Source: Neisseria weaveri (GTDB taxonomy: Bacteria > Pseudomonadota > Gammaproteobacteria > Burkholderiales > Neisseriaceae). From it: a stretch of DNA of 64,000 nt. Both the position numbers and the translations under genes were made by a program. The stretch is from contig NZ_LR134533.1 in the NCBI RefSeq assembly GCF_900638685.1, positions 2,170,001-2,234,000 on the forward strand, in the 5' to 3' direction. The notes under the pieces are model-generated. The model had not been told where the DNA came from. It saw nothing but the letters and a program-made list of their open reading frames with translations, and ran no database searches. Positions within the stretch are counted from its first letter, which is position 1, and every line of letters begins with the position of its first letter. Positions 44,204-51,146 of the stretch are shown here, piece by piece.

Positions 44204-44857
44204 CTAAATCGGATTTTGCGGATAACGTTTGGCAATCTGGTGCAAACTCAACTGCACCACCCAACCGACGCCGAACGCAAACAACAGCGTACCCAATCCC
44301 ACCACGCCGCCGAGCAGCCAGCCGATCAGACATACCGAACTTTCAATCATCGTGCGCACCACGCCTACGCGCCAGCCGGTTTTTTGGCACAAGCCGATCA
44401 TCAGGCCGTCACGCGGGCCGGCACCCAAATAACAAGTCAGATACAGAGACGAAGCAATGCCGATCACCACCACACCGCCCACACATTGCAGCACCCGCCA
44501 CACCCAAGCAACCGGCGGCGGCACCCACTGCACAAACACGCCCAACACCGCGGCAATCAACACCATATTCAATACCGTGCCCAGCCCCGGCCGTTGGCGC
44601 AAAGGCAGCCACAGCATCAATACCGCCGCGCTGATCAAAAACGTAACCGTGCCAATATCGAGGCCGCTTTGCACCACAATGCCCTGCGCCAATACCGTCC
44701 ACGGCGTAGAACCCAAACCGGCGTTCACCAGCATGCCTTCGCCCACGCCGAACAAAACCAGCGCGAAACACAACATCGCCAGAGATTGCGGCCGCAAAGA
44801 CCACCATGCGGGCGCAGACCACGGCGTTTTCGGCAAAATGCGTCGGGCTTGAGCCAT
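44204..44857 (-). CDS. YczE/YitT-like membrane protein inside the copper operon
   Basis: This 217-residue protein has five or six transmembrane helices and the pattern GVGEGMLVNAGLGSTPWTVLAQGI near residues 36-60, with GAGPRDGLMIGL near 147-158. Together these fit the YczE-like membrane protein family of unknown function. It begins 19 bases after copZ ends and stops 51 bases before copA, all on the same strand, so it should be copper-induced. Seen: Met and Cys residues in membrane segments (for example LQCVG, LTCYLG). A copper role is inference from position only. Its coding strand is GC-rich. Confidence 0.85.
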   Translation of the reverse strand: MAQARRILPKTPWSAPAWWSLRPQSLAMLCFALVLFGVGEGMLVNAGLGSTPWTVLAQGIVVQSGLDIGTVTFLISAAVLMLWLPLRQRPGLGTVLNMVLIAAVLGVFVQWVPPPVAWVWRVLQCVGGVVVIGIASSLYLTCYLGAGPRDGLMIGLCQKTGWRVGVVRTMIESSVCLIGWLLGGVVGLGTLLFAFGVGWVVQLSLHQIAKRYPQNPI

Positions 44858-44876
44858 AGAAAACTACCTTTGCGCT

Positions 44877-45092
44877 TTATTGGGACAAAGAAGCGTCAAA
44901 GCCCGCATCTTCAATGGCTTCAACCAATTCGGCAGTTTGTACTTTGGCCGGGTCGAACGTAATTTTTGCAGAGGCAGAGGCCAAATCCACTTCGGCTTTT
45001 TCCACGCCGTTCAAGGCTTCGAGCACTTTGGTAACGCTTTTCACACAGCCTCCGCAAGTCATACCGCCGACGTTGATGTTGATGGTTTCCAT
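44877..45092 (-). CDS. copZ: Copper chaperone CopZ
   Basis: This 71-residue heavy-metal-associated domain protein (METININVGGMTCGGCVKSVTK) has the Cu(I) ligands of MTCGGC at about residues 12-15 and a ferredoxin-like fold. It hands Cu(I) to CopA. The frame opens at 45113, but ATG 45092 has AAGGAAA at the right distance and is preferred. It is the first gene of the operon driven from the CueR-type promoter at 45140-45170. Confidence 0.93.
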   Translation of the reverse strand: METININVGGMTCGGCVKSVTKVLEALNGVEKAEVDLASASAKITFDPAKVQTAELVEAIEDAGFDASLSQ

Positions 45093-45118
45093 GATTTTTC
45101 CTTTCGTAAACAATATGG

Positions 45119-45147
45119 TTGATTTGCCGTACCGGTGCTAATATAAA
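45119..45147 (+). promoter_or_regulatory. Promoter of cueR, facing the copZ promoter
   Basis: TTGATT (45119-45124) and TATAAA (45142-45147) are 17 bases apart on the plus strand. A transcript would start near 45154 inside the CueR operator, with a short leader to the cueR ATG at 45176. Binding of CueR would then repress its own gene. Confidence 0.6.
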
Positions 45148-45170
45148 CCTTTACCCGCAGTTAAGGTCAA
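45140..45170 (-). promoter_or_regulatory. CueR-type promoter/operator of copZ operon
   Basis: On the minus strand TTGACC (45170-45165) and TATATT (45145-45140) are separated by 19 bases, the overlong spacer that defines MerR-family activated promoters. The spacer region contains the dyad ACCTT-N11-AAGGT (45147-45167), the same 21-bp geometry as CueR operators. Copper-bound CueR would untwist it and activate copZ and the genes downstream. Confidence 0.82.
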
Positions 45171-45175
45171 GCCCC

Positions 45176-45562
45176 ATGAACATCAGCGAAGCCGCCCGCC
45201 AAACCGGTTTGTCTGCCAAACAAATCCGCGATTATGAAAAACACGGCCTGCTCGCCCCTACTCCCCGCACCGAAAGCGGCTACCGCCGTTATGAAGAAAA
45301 CGATTTGAAGCGTTTGAAATTCATCCGCCATGCCAGAGAGGTCGGCTTTTCGCTGCAACAAACCGCAGAGTTGCTGAAACTGCAAGACAATCCCGTGCGA
45401 AACAGCCGCGAAGTCAAAGCCCTTACCGCGCGCCACATCGCCGCACTCAATGCACAAATCCTCTCTTTGCAGCAGATGGTGGCCGAGCTTCAATCGCTTC
45501 ACGACGCCTGCAAGGGCGACGACTGCCCGGAGTGTTCGATTTTGGAAGGGCTGGGGAAATAA
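45176..45562 (+). CDS. cueR: MerR-family copper-responsive regulator CueR
   Basis: This 128-residue regulator has the MerR winged helix (NISEAARQTGLSAKQIRDYEKHGLL, then RTESGYRRYEENDLKRLKFI), a dimerisation helix (about 76-107) and the metal loop CKGDDCPEC (about 112-120). In CueR the two loop cysteines C-N7-C bind Cu(I); here Cys spacing is C-x5-C-x2-C. ATG 45176 is used; the right arm of the operator, AAGGT, doubles as its ribosome site. It is divergent from copZ. A DUS hairpin ends it. Confidence 0.92.
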   Translation: MNISEAARQTGLSAKQIRDYEKHGLLAPTPRTESGYRRYEENDLKRLKFIRHAREVGFSLQQTAELLKLQDNPVRNSREVKALTARHIAALNAQILSLQQMVAELQSLHDACKGDDCPECSILEGLGK

Positions 45563-45673
45563 ACAGTTTACCCGCTTGGCCATTCAATGCCGATCTTGTT
45601 TAAGCTGAATAATTTAGGGTAATAAAGTGCGTATTTTAGATTAAACGGCTTATTGATTGATAAAGTGTATTTA

Positions 45674-45705
45674 AAAAGGCCGTCTGAAAATTCAGACGGC
45701 CTCTG
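45674..45705. terminator. DUS-hairpin terminator between cueR and ttcA
   Basis: An AAGGCCGTCTGAA / TTCAGACGGCCT inverted pair (45676-45702) between the convergent cueR and ttcA. Confidence 0.85.
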
Positions 45706-45707
45706 TT

Positions 45708-46646
45708 TTAGGGCTTAGGCTTGCTTGCCAAAATATTGATTACTTTTTTGGTTTCGGTTTGCGGTGTGCTTTCTTCGTCTTCATCCTGAGAGGGGAAGCG
45801 TTGCGGCAGTGTTTCGCGGTCAAATGCCAAGTCGCCGCCGTGTTTCAGTTTTTGGCCTTTCTGCAGTCCGGCAAAGTCAAACAGTTCGATGTCGGCCAAG
45901 TGCGACGGTACGACGTTTTGTAAGGCGGAAAACATGGATTCGATTCTGCCGGGAAAGCGTTTGTCCCAATCTACCAGCATTTCACGGATAACCTGCCTTT
46001 GCAGGTTGGGTTGCGAACCGCATAAATTGCAGGGAATAATCGGAAACTGTTTCAGCTCGGCGTAGCGGATCAAGTCTTTTTCTTTAACATAAGCTAAGGG
46101 ACGGATAACGATATGCTCGCCGTTGTCCGATACCAGCTTGGGCGGCATGGCTTTGAGTTTGCCGCCGTAAAACATATTGAGAAAGAGAGTGCCGAGAATA
46201 TCGTCACGGTGATGGCCGAGAGCGATTTTGGTGCAGCCCAATTCTTTGGCCGTGCGGTAGAGAATGCCGCGACGCAGACGGCTGCACAGTGAGCAGGTGG
46301 TTTTGCCTTCTTCCAATACGCGTTTGACAACCGAATAGGTGTCTTCTTCAACAATTTTGTAGGGCACGCCGATACTTTCCAGGTAATCGGGCAAAACGTG
46401 TTCGGGGAAGCCCGGTTGCTTTTGGTCCAGATTGACGGCAACCAGTTCGAATTCGATGGGTGCGCTGGCTTGCAGTTGGCGCAGGATATCCAATAGGGCG
46501 TAACTGTCTTTTCCGCCCGAAAGGCAGACCATGATTTTGTCGCCGTTTTCAATCATGTTGAAATCATTGATGGCATCGCCGACGGCATGGCGCAGTTTTT
46601 TGTTTAATTTGTTGTTTTCTAATTCTGTTTTGGTTTTCTTAGACAT
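45708..46646 (-). CDS. ttcA: tRNA 2-thiocytidine(32) synthetase TtcA
   Basis: This 312-residue PP-loop ATPase has [13 protein letters not shown] near residue 41, and two CxxC motifs, [10 protein letters not shown] near 117 and CNLCGSQ near 206, which ligate the 4Fe-4S cluster. It thiolates C32 of certain tRNAs. Length agrees with the family, with a Pro/Glu-rich C-terminal extension ending [12 protein letters not shown]. The ATG is 45 bases after an ATAATCCCG stretch; no clear operon partner. A lone uptake sequence lies upstream at about 46697. Confidence 0.95.
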   Translation of the reverse strand: MSKKTKTELENNKLNKKLRHAVGDAINDFNMIENGDKIMVCLSGGKDSYALLDILRQLQASAPIEFELVAVNLDQKQPGFPEHVLPDYLESIGVPYKIVEEDTYSVVKRVLEEGKTTCSLCSRLRRGILYRTAKELGCTKIALGHHRDDILGTLFLNMFYGGKLKAMPPKLVSDNGEHIVIRPLAYVKEKDLIRYAELKQFPIIPCNLCGSQPNLQRQVIREMLVDWDKRFPGRIESMFSALQNVVPSHLADIELFDFAGLQKGQKLKHGGDLAFDRETLPQRFPSQDEDEESTPQTETKKVINILASKPKP

Positions 46647-46709
46647 GGTTTTGATAGAGGTAAAAATTTAAGTCGGGATTATACCGCAATCAAAACGAGG
46701 CCGTCTGAA

Positions 46710-47219
46710 TCAGCTTTGCTTGCGGGCAATCATTTTAGCGAAAGCCAGACTGTCGGCAATCAGGTTGGCGGTGCTGTCGAACCGGTGTTCGGTCTCAATA
46801 ATCAAAAGGTTGGAGGGGCGGCCGGCATGCAGGCTCATGCGCATTTTCGCCGGTGTGAAGGGCAGTTGATGCAGGGCGGCGAATTCTTTGGCCCGGCGGT
46901 TGGCTAAGCTGAGCATGGGCAGTAAGGTGATGTCCAGATGGAAAAAGCGTACGCCCAAAACCAAAATGCGTGCGGCAAACCAATCTGCTTCTTCGGTGAA
47001 AACGGTCGGGCTGGGGCGGTCGAATTGATGGCGCATGGCGGCAATCAGCGTAGCGGTGGTGCGTATATTCGGCAGCAGGGCTTCGCTGACGGTCGGATGC
47101 TCGGTTTGAGGAATAGATTGGCCGAACAAGTCGTTGCGGTGGACATTGCCGTCTACCACCATATGGCAGCGGTGCAGTGTCGGATTGGGTTCGGTTTTTT
47201 GAATGGTTGCTGCTTGCAT
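46710..47219 (-). CDS. Protein of unknown function, 169 residues
   Basis: I do not recognise this family. The protein is soluble-looking and somewhat basic, with a His-rich start (TLHRCHMVVDGNVHRNDLFGQ) and a helical middle (EADWFAARILVLGVRFFHLDITLLPML). ATG 47219 has AGGAG eight bases upstream; the frame extends to 47381 without support. A 27-codon ORF (47304-47221) ends one base before this ATG, and a strong hairpin overlaps that ORF's start. Its promoter is unclear, because a terminator lies at 47378-47351. Confidence 0.75.
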   Translation of the reverse strand: MQAATIQKTEPNPTLHRCHMVVDGNVHRNDLFGQSIPQTEHPTVSEALLPNIRTTATLIAAMRHQFDRPSPTVFTEEADWFAARILVLGVRFFHLDITLLPMLSLANRRAKEFAALHQLPFTPAKMRMSLHAGRPSNLLIIETEHRFDSTANLIADSLAFAKMIARKQS

Positions 47220-47220
47220 T

Positions 47221-47304
47221 TTATTTGCTCCTGAATTTCTGTTTGGTTTTTCGGTTGGATGGCAGCAAATAAAACAATGCCGCCATTTCTTGGTCTGGCG
47301 GCAT
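47221..47304 (-). CDS. Possible 27-residue leader ORF
   Basis: This short ORF starts MPPDQEMAALFYLL, ends in a basic tail, and stops TAA-A-ATG before the 169-residue protein. Its start codon lies in the arm of a hairpin (ATGCCGCCA with TGGCGGCAT, 47275-47310). There is no clear ribosome site. It could be a translated leader or chance. Confidence 0.2.
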   Translation of the reverse strand: MPPDQEMAALFYLLPSNRKTKQKFRSK

Positions 47305-47312
47305 TTGTTTCG
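47273..47312 (-). promoter_or_regulatory. Leader hairpin upstream of the 169-residue protein
   Basis: On the minus strand a 13-bp stem with a small bulge (ATGCCGCCA and TGGCGGCAT core) is followed by TTGTTTT. It could be an attenuator or a second weak terminator, about 50 bases before the gene's ATG. Confidence 0.45.
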
Positions 47313-47350
47313 CGTTTGCTTAAGGTTTTCTGTCGGTTTCAGACAAGCGC

Positions 47351-47378
47351 AAAAAAGTACCGCACTGTTGTGTGGTAC
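47351..47378 (-). terminator. Terminator of the ubiX transcript
   Basis: On the minus strand GTACCACAC-AACA-GTGCGGTAC, a 9-bp stem with one mismatch, is followed by six T. It is 52 bases beyond the stop of the 26-codon ORF and contains no DUS. Confidence 0.75.
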
Positions 47379-47429
47379 CAATAGTAATAAGCAAATGGGC
47401 GAATGTTTAATGTGTTCATGACGGCTAGG

Positions 47430-47510
47430 TTAAAACAAGAAGTTCAGGATTGTCAACAACCAATTCACAAAATCAACAATCATTCTGATAAATTCCTGTA
47501 TTGCTTCCAT
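47430..47510 (-). CDS. Putative 26-residue amphipathic peptide downstream of ubiX
   Basis: The ORF starts MEAIQEFIRMI, contains DFVNWLLTILNF and ends in Phe. Its ATG is one base after the ubiX TAA (TAA-A-ATG), so it could be translated by termination-reinitiation. The peptide is rich in Ile, Leu, Phe and Val, with one Trp, three acidic residues and one Arg. This resembles a membrane-active helix. Length and the pattern D-x-V-x-W-hydrophobic pair-...-N-x-F recall staphylococcal delta-lysin, but homology is not claimed. A terminator follows at 47378-47351. It has no classical ribosome site and could be chance. Confidence 0.4.
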   Translation of the reverse strand: MEAIQEFIRMIVDFVNWLLTILNFLF

Positions 47511-47511
47511 T

Positions 47512-48129
47512 TTATTTTTCGCCCCACTTGGCCATTAAGGTGTGCGGAATGCGCAGTTGGTCGAGAATTCTGGCGACAACAAAGTCAATCAGATCTTCCA
47601 TGCTTTGAGGATGATGGTAAAAGCCCGGAGAGGGGGGCAGGATAACGGCGCCCAGTTGCGACAGTTTCAATAGGTTTTCCAAATGCAGTGAAGAGAACGG
47701 TGCTTCGCGAGGCACAATAATCAAAGGGCGGCGTTCTTTGATGGCGACATCGGCCGCACGCTCAATCAGATGGTCGGAGGTGCCGTGTGCCATGGCAGCC
47801 ACTACGCCCATGCTGGCCGGACAAACAATCATGGCATCGGCAGGGTTGGTGCCTGAGGCTGGCGGGGCAAACCATTCGTCTTTGCCGAATACGCGCAGCT
47901 GCTGCTCGGATACCTGAAAACGTCCGCATAAAAATGCCTGACACGCTTTGGCATTGGAAGGCAGCGTTAGATTCATTTCCTGTTGGGCGACGACTTGTGC
48001 GGCTTGCGAATAGAGCAGCCATACGTTTTTACCGCTTTGCAGCAGGCATTCCAGCAGACGGATTCCGTAAGGCATACCGGATGCGCCGGTAAAAGCCAGT
48101 GTAACGGTTTGGACGGGATGGTTATGCAT
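47512..48129 (-). CDS. ubiX: Flavin prenyltransferase UbiX
   Basis: This 205-residue flavoprotein has the FMN-binding start LAFTGASGMPYGIRLLE, CPASMGVVAAMAHG near residue 103 and KERRPLIIVPREAPFSSLHLENLLKLSQLGAVILPPSPGFYHHP near 132-175. It makes prenylated FMN for UbiD in ubiquinone synthesis. Full length. It starts 20 bases after the small membrane protein gene upstream, so the two are probably co-transcribed. The putative 26-residue peptide follows one base after its stop. Confidence 0.95.
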   Translation of the reverse strand: MHNHPVQTVTLAFTGASGMPYGIRLLECLLQSGKNVWLLYSQAAQVVAQQEMNLTLPSNAKACQAFLCGRFQVSEQQLRVFGKDEWFAPPASGTNPADAMIVCPASMGVVAAMAHGTSDHLIERAADVAIKERRPLIIVPREAPFSSLHLENLLKLSQLGAVILPPSPGFYHHPQSMEDLIDFVVARILDQLRIPHTLMAKWGEK

Positions 48130-48149
48130 AAGTGTTCTTTTGTGTTGCT

Positions 48150-48431
48150 TTAAAATGCGCCGAAATAGCGGAATAAGTAGGCGACCAACAAGATGATGGG
48201 AATAAATAGAAACAGGGTATGCCGCTGTAAACTGTCTTCGCTTTTTAAATGGTGTTTAACGGCTTTGAACAAAACATATTTGAATAAAAAAGCGGCTTCG
48301 CATGCCAAGATAATGCCGTTGATTAAATATTGGGTATCATCGTGCGGCCCGGTCAACTTTATGAGCAGCAAAGTGATCAGGGGGATAAGGCAGATAATCA
48401 GCCAATGCGGAAGCAGGTTTTTTTGTGGCAT
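48150..48431 (-). CDS. Small membrane protein of unknown function
   Basis: This 93-residue protein has three predicted transmembrane helices (about 8-26, 36-54 and 70-89) and a Lys/His-rich loop (KAVKHHLKSEDSLQRH). I do not recognise a family. It lies 20 bases upstream of ubiX on the same strand and is likely in the same transcript. The ATG (MPQKNLLPHW) has only a weak ribosome site. Confidence 0.65.
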   Translation of the reverse strand: MPQKNLLPHWLIICLIPLITLLLIKLTGPHDDTQYLINGIILACEAAFLFKYVLFKAVKHHLKSEDSLQRHTLFLFIPIILLVAYLFRYFGAF

Positions 48432-48504
48432 GGTTAAGTATTCCGGTGGGGCTTTAAGCCTGAATCATAGCAAAAGCCGCGATGTTTGGCAGCTTGGATA
48501 CAGC

Positions 48505-48531
48505 AGGCCGTCTGAAAATTTCAGACGGCCT
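48505..48531 (-). terminator. DUS-hairpin terminator after uup
   Basis: A perfect AGGCCGTCTGAA inverted pair lies six bases past the uup stop codon on the minus strand. Confidence 0.8.
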
Positions 48532-48536
48532 TCGGG

Positions 48537-50447
48537 TTATTGAATGCCGTTTTGTTTGTTTTCCAAGAATTCCCATCTCTCCAGTTTTTCCAATAACAGC
48601 ATCTCGATTTCTTCGGCGCGCTGTTGCAATGCTCCTGCTTTTTCGTAGTCTTTGAAAATATCCGGATCGGAAAGTTGCCGGTTCAATTGAGCCTGCTCGG
48701 TTTCCAGTGCAGCCAATTCGTCCGGTAAAGCATCCAACTCGCGTTGTTCCTTATAGGATAGTTTTACCGTTCGGTTTGCTTTGGGTTTGACGGCTTTTTC
48801 CGATTCGACAGTTGTATTTTTGTTTTGGATTTCAGTAGCAAACTGTTGTTCGCGGTTTTTTGCGTCGATATAGTCCTGATAGCCGCCGATGTATTCTTTC
48901 AGACGGCCTTTACCTTCGAAGACGATGCTTTGGGTGATGACGTTATCCAGAAACATACGGTCGTGGCTGACGAGAAAGACCGTGCCTTGATAATCGCGCA
49001 ATAGTTCTTCCAACAATTCTTGCGTATCGATATCCAAATCATTGGTCGGCTCGTCCAAAACCAGAATATTGGCCGGACGGGTAAACAGTTTGGCAAGCAG
49101 CAGGCGGTTACGCTCGCCGCCCGATAGCGAGGATACGGGGCTTTGGGCGCGGGCGGGGTGGAAAAGGAAGTCTTCCAGATAACTCATGACGTGTTTTTTC
49201 TTACCGCCGATTTCTACGTAATCGTTCCCTTGGCCCAATGTGTAAAACACGGTGTCGTTTTCGTTTAAGGCGCTGCGGAATTGGTCAAAATAGGCCACTT
49301 CCTGTTTGCTGCCTATGCGTATGCGTCCGTAAGTCGGTTGGAGTTCGCCGAGAATCAATTTCAGGAAAGTGGTTTTGCCGATACCGTTCGGGCCTATCAG
49401 GCCGATTTTGTCGCCGCGTTGGATGATGGCGGAAAATTTATCCATGATGACTTTATCGCCGTATTGGAAAGAGGCATGTTCCAATTCGGCAATGATTTTG
49501 CCGCTTTTTTCGCCGCTGTCGAGTTTGAAGTTGACTTGTCCTTGAATATTCCTGCGTTCTGCACGCTGGCGACGTAATTCTTCCAAACGGCGGACACGGC
49601 CTTCGTTACGGGTTCGGCGGGCTTCAATGCCGCGACGGATCCAAGCTTCTTCTTGGGCATGGAATTTGTCGAACAAGCGGTTGTGTTCGGCTTCTACCGC
49701 CAATTCCTGCTCTTTTTTCTCCCGGTATTTGGTGAATGATCCTGGGTAGGAGCGAAGTGTGCCTCGATCAAGTTCGACAATGCGGGTGGCGATATTATCG
49801 AGAAAACGGCGGTCGTGGGTAATCACGACCAAACTTCCGTTAAATTGTTTTAACAGGTTTTCCAACCAAATAATGGCTTCGATATCCAAATGGTTGGTGG
49901 GTTCGTCCAGCAATAGTACGTTCGGTTTCTGCACCCAGGCGCGCGCCAAAGCCACGCGTTTTTTCTGTCCGCCGGATAGGTTGCCGATTTTTTCCTGCTC
50001 GGGCAAGCCCAATTCGCTGATGCTTTGTTTGACTGCCGCATCGAGCTGCCAGCCGTTACGGGCTTCGATTTCGGATTGCAGCTCGTTCAATTCTTTCAAT
50101 AATTCGGGAGCTTGGCTGCTTTCCAGTAGTCGGCTGATATGATGGTAACGGCTCAGCAAGTCGCGGATTTCGCCTAATCCTTCGGCAACGACATCAAAAA
50201 CGGCGGCATCCTCGGGAAAAAATGATTCTTGGGGAACGTAAACGATTTTGAGGCTGTGTTGAACAATAATCTGCCCGTCGTCCAATTTCTGCACGCCGGC
50301 CAGAATTTTCAGAAAAGAGGATTTTCCCGCTCCGTTGCGGCCGATAAGGCCGATTTTTTCTCCGCTGTCGAGCTGGAACGAGGTTTTATCGAGTAGGGCG
50401 ACATGGCCTACTGCAAAAGAGGCATTTTCAACGGATAGGATATTCAT
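48537..50447 (-). CDS. uup: ABC-F ATPase Uup
   Basis: This 636-residue protein has two ABC domains (Walker A GRNGAGKSS near residue 36 and GPNGIGKTT near 350; signatures LSGGQKKRV and LSGGERNRL; Walker [12 protein letters not shown] and LVLDEPTNDLD), no membrane segments, an arginine-rich linker (about 245-300; RRTRNEGRVRRLEELRRQRAERR) and a C-terminal coiled-coil domain (about 555-630) that binds branched DNA or ribosome in Uup. The third ABC signature set and C-terminal coil distinguish it from ybiT. GRLKE is encoded by an uptake sequence (48898-48909). Confidence 0.94.
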   Translation of the reverse strand: MNILSVENASFAVGHVALLDKTSFQLDSGEKIGLIGRNGAGKSSFLKILAGVQKLDDGQIIVQHSLKIVYVPQESFFPEDAAVFDVVAEGLGEIRDLLSRYHHISRLLESSQAPELLKELNELQSEIEARNGWQLDAAVKQSISELGLPEQEKIGNLSGGQKKRVALARAWVQKPNVLLLDEPTNHLDIEAIIWLENLLKQFNGSLVVITHDRRFLDNIATRIVELDRGTLRSYPGSFTKYREKKEQELAVEAEHNRLFDKFHAQEEAWIRRGIEARRTRNEGRVRRLEELRRQRAERRNIQGQVNFKLDSGEKSGKIIAELEHASFQYGDKVIMDKFSAIIQRGDKIGLIGPNGIGKTTFLKLILGELQPTYGRIRIGSKQEVAYFDQFRSALNENDTVFYTLGQGNDYVEIGGKKKHVMSYLEDFLFHPARAQSPVSSLSGGERNRLLLAKLFTRPANILVLDEPTNDLDIDTQELLEELLRDYQGTVFLVSHDRMFLDNVITQSIVFEGKGRLKEYIGGYQDYIDAKNREQQFATEIQNKNTTVESEKAVKPKANRTVKLSYKEQRELDALPDELAALETEQAQLNRQLSDPDIFKDYEKAGALQQRAEEIEMLLLEKLERWEFLENKQNGIQ

Positions 50448-50486
50448 GTTTTCCGAATGGCAAATAATCTGGAAGGAAAATGGGAA

Positions 50487-50522
50487 AGGCCGTCTGAAAA
50501 AATGATTATTTTCAGACGGCCT
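50487..50522 (-). terminator. DUS-hairpin terminator after efp
   Basis: AGGCCGTCTGAA (50487-50498) and TTCAGACGGCCT (50511-50522) flank a 12-base loop just past the efp stop codon on the minus strand. Confidence 0.8.
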
Positions 50523-50537
50523 GCCGTTTATTTCGGC

Positions 50538-51098
50538 TTATGCGCGTTTGCGGAATTCGCCGGTACGGGTATCGATTTCCACTTTGTCGCCGGTTTCAAC
50601 GTAAGCCATAACTTGGATTTCGGTACCGCCGACCAAACGGGCGTTTTTCATTACTTTGCCTGAAGTGTCGCCCTTAACGGCAGGCTCGGTGTATTCTACT
50701 TCGCGCACGATGATGGTGGGCAGTTCTACGGAGATCGGGTTACCTTCGTAGAAAGTTACTTCGCATACGTCTTCCATGCCGTCTACGATGAATTTCAGTG
50801 CGTCGCCGATGTTTTCGGCTTCGATTTCATATTGGTTGAATTCTTCGTCCATGAATACGTACATGGGGTCGGCAAAGTAGCTGTAAGTACAGTTTTTGCG
50901 GGCCAGAATCACGACGTCGAATTTGTCATCGGCTTTGTAGATGGTTTCGGTGGCTGCGCCGGTCAGCAGGTTTTTCAGTTTCATGCTGACTTTGGCAGAG
51001 CTGCGGCCGCCTTTAATGTATTCGGTTTTTTGTACTACCATCGGGTCGTTGCCGACCATAAATACGTTACCTGCGCGCAGTTCTTGTGCGGTTTTCAT
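50538..51098 (-). CDS. efp: Elongation factor P, Arg32 type
   Basis: This 186-residue factor has three OB/KOW-like domains and relieves ribosome stalling at polyproline. At the tip of domain I the loop reads KGGRSSAK with Arg at position 32, in place of the Lys of E. coli. Arg32 is the residue rhamnosylated by EarP, whose gene is directly upstream on the same strand (48 bases). Ends in GEFRKRA, as expected for the family. Confidence 0.96.
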   Translation of the reverse strand: MKTAQELRAGNVFMVGNDPMVVQKTEYIKGGRSSAKVSMKLKNLLTGAATETIYKADDKFDVVILARKNCTYSYFADPMYVFMDEEFNQYEIEAENIGDALKFIVDGMEDVCEVTFYEGNPISVELPTIIVREVEYTEPAVKGDTSGKVMKNARLVGGTEIQVMAYVETGDKVEIDTRTGEFRKRA

Positions 51099-51146
51099 AA
51101 TGTGCTTCCAATCTAAAATCTGTTGATGCGGTTAAAAATAAACGCG

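Noticed and set aside
44409..44852. Overlapping ORFs on both strands in the YczE-like gene
   Set aside because: High GC gives several open frames; only the 217-residue frame yields membrane helices and family motifs.
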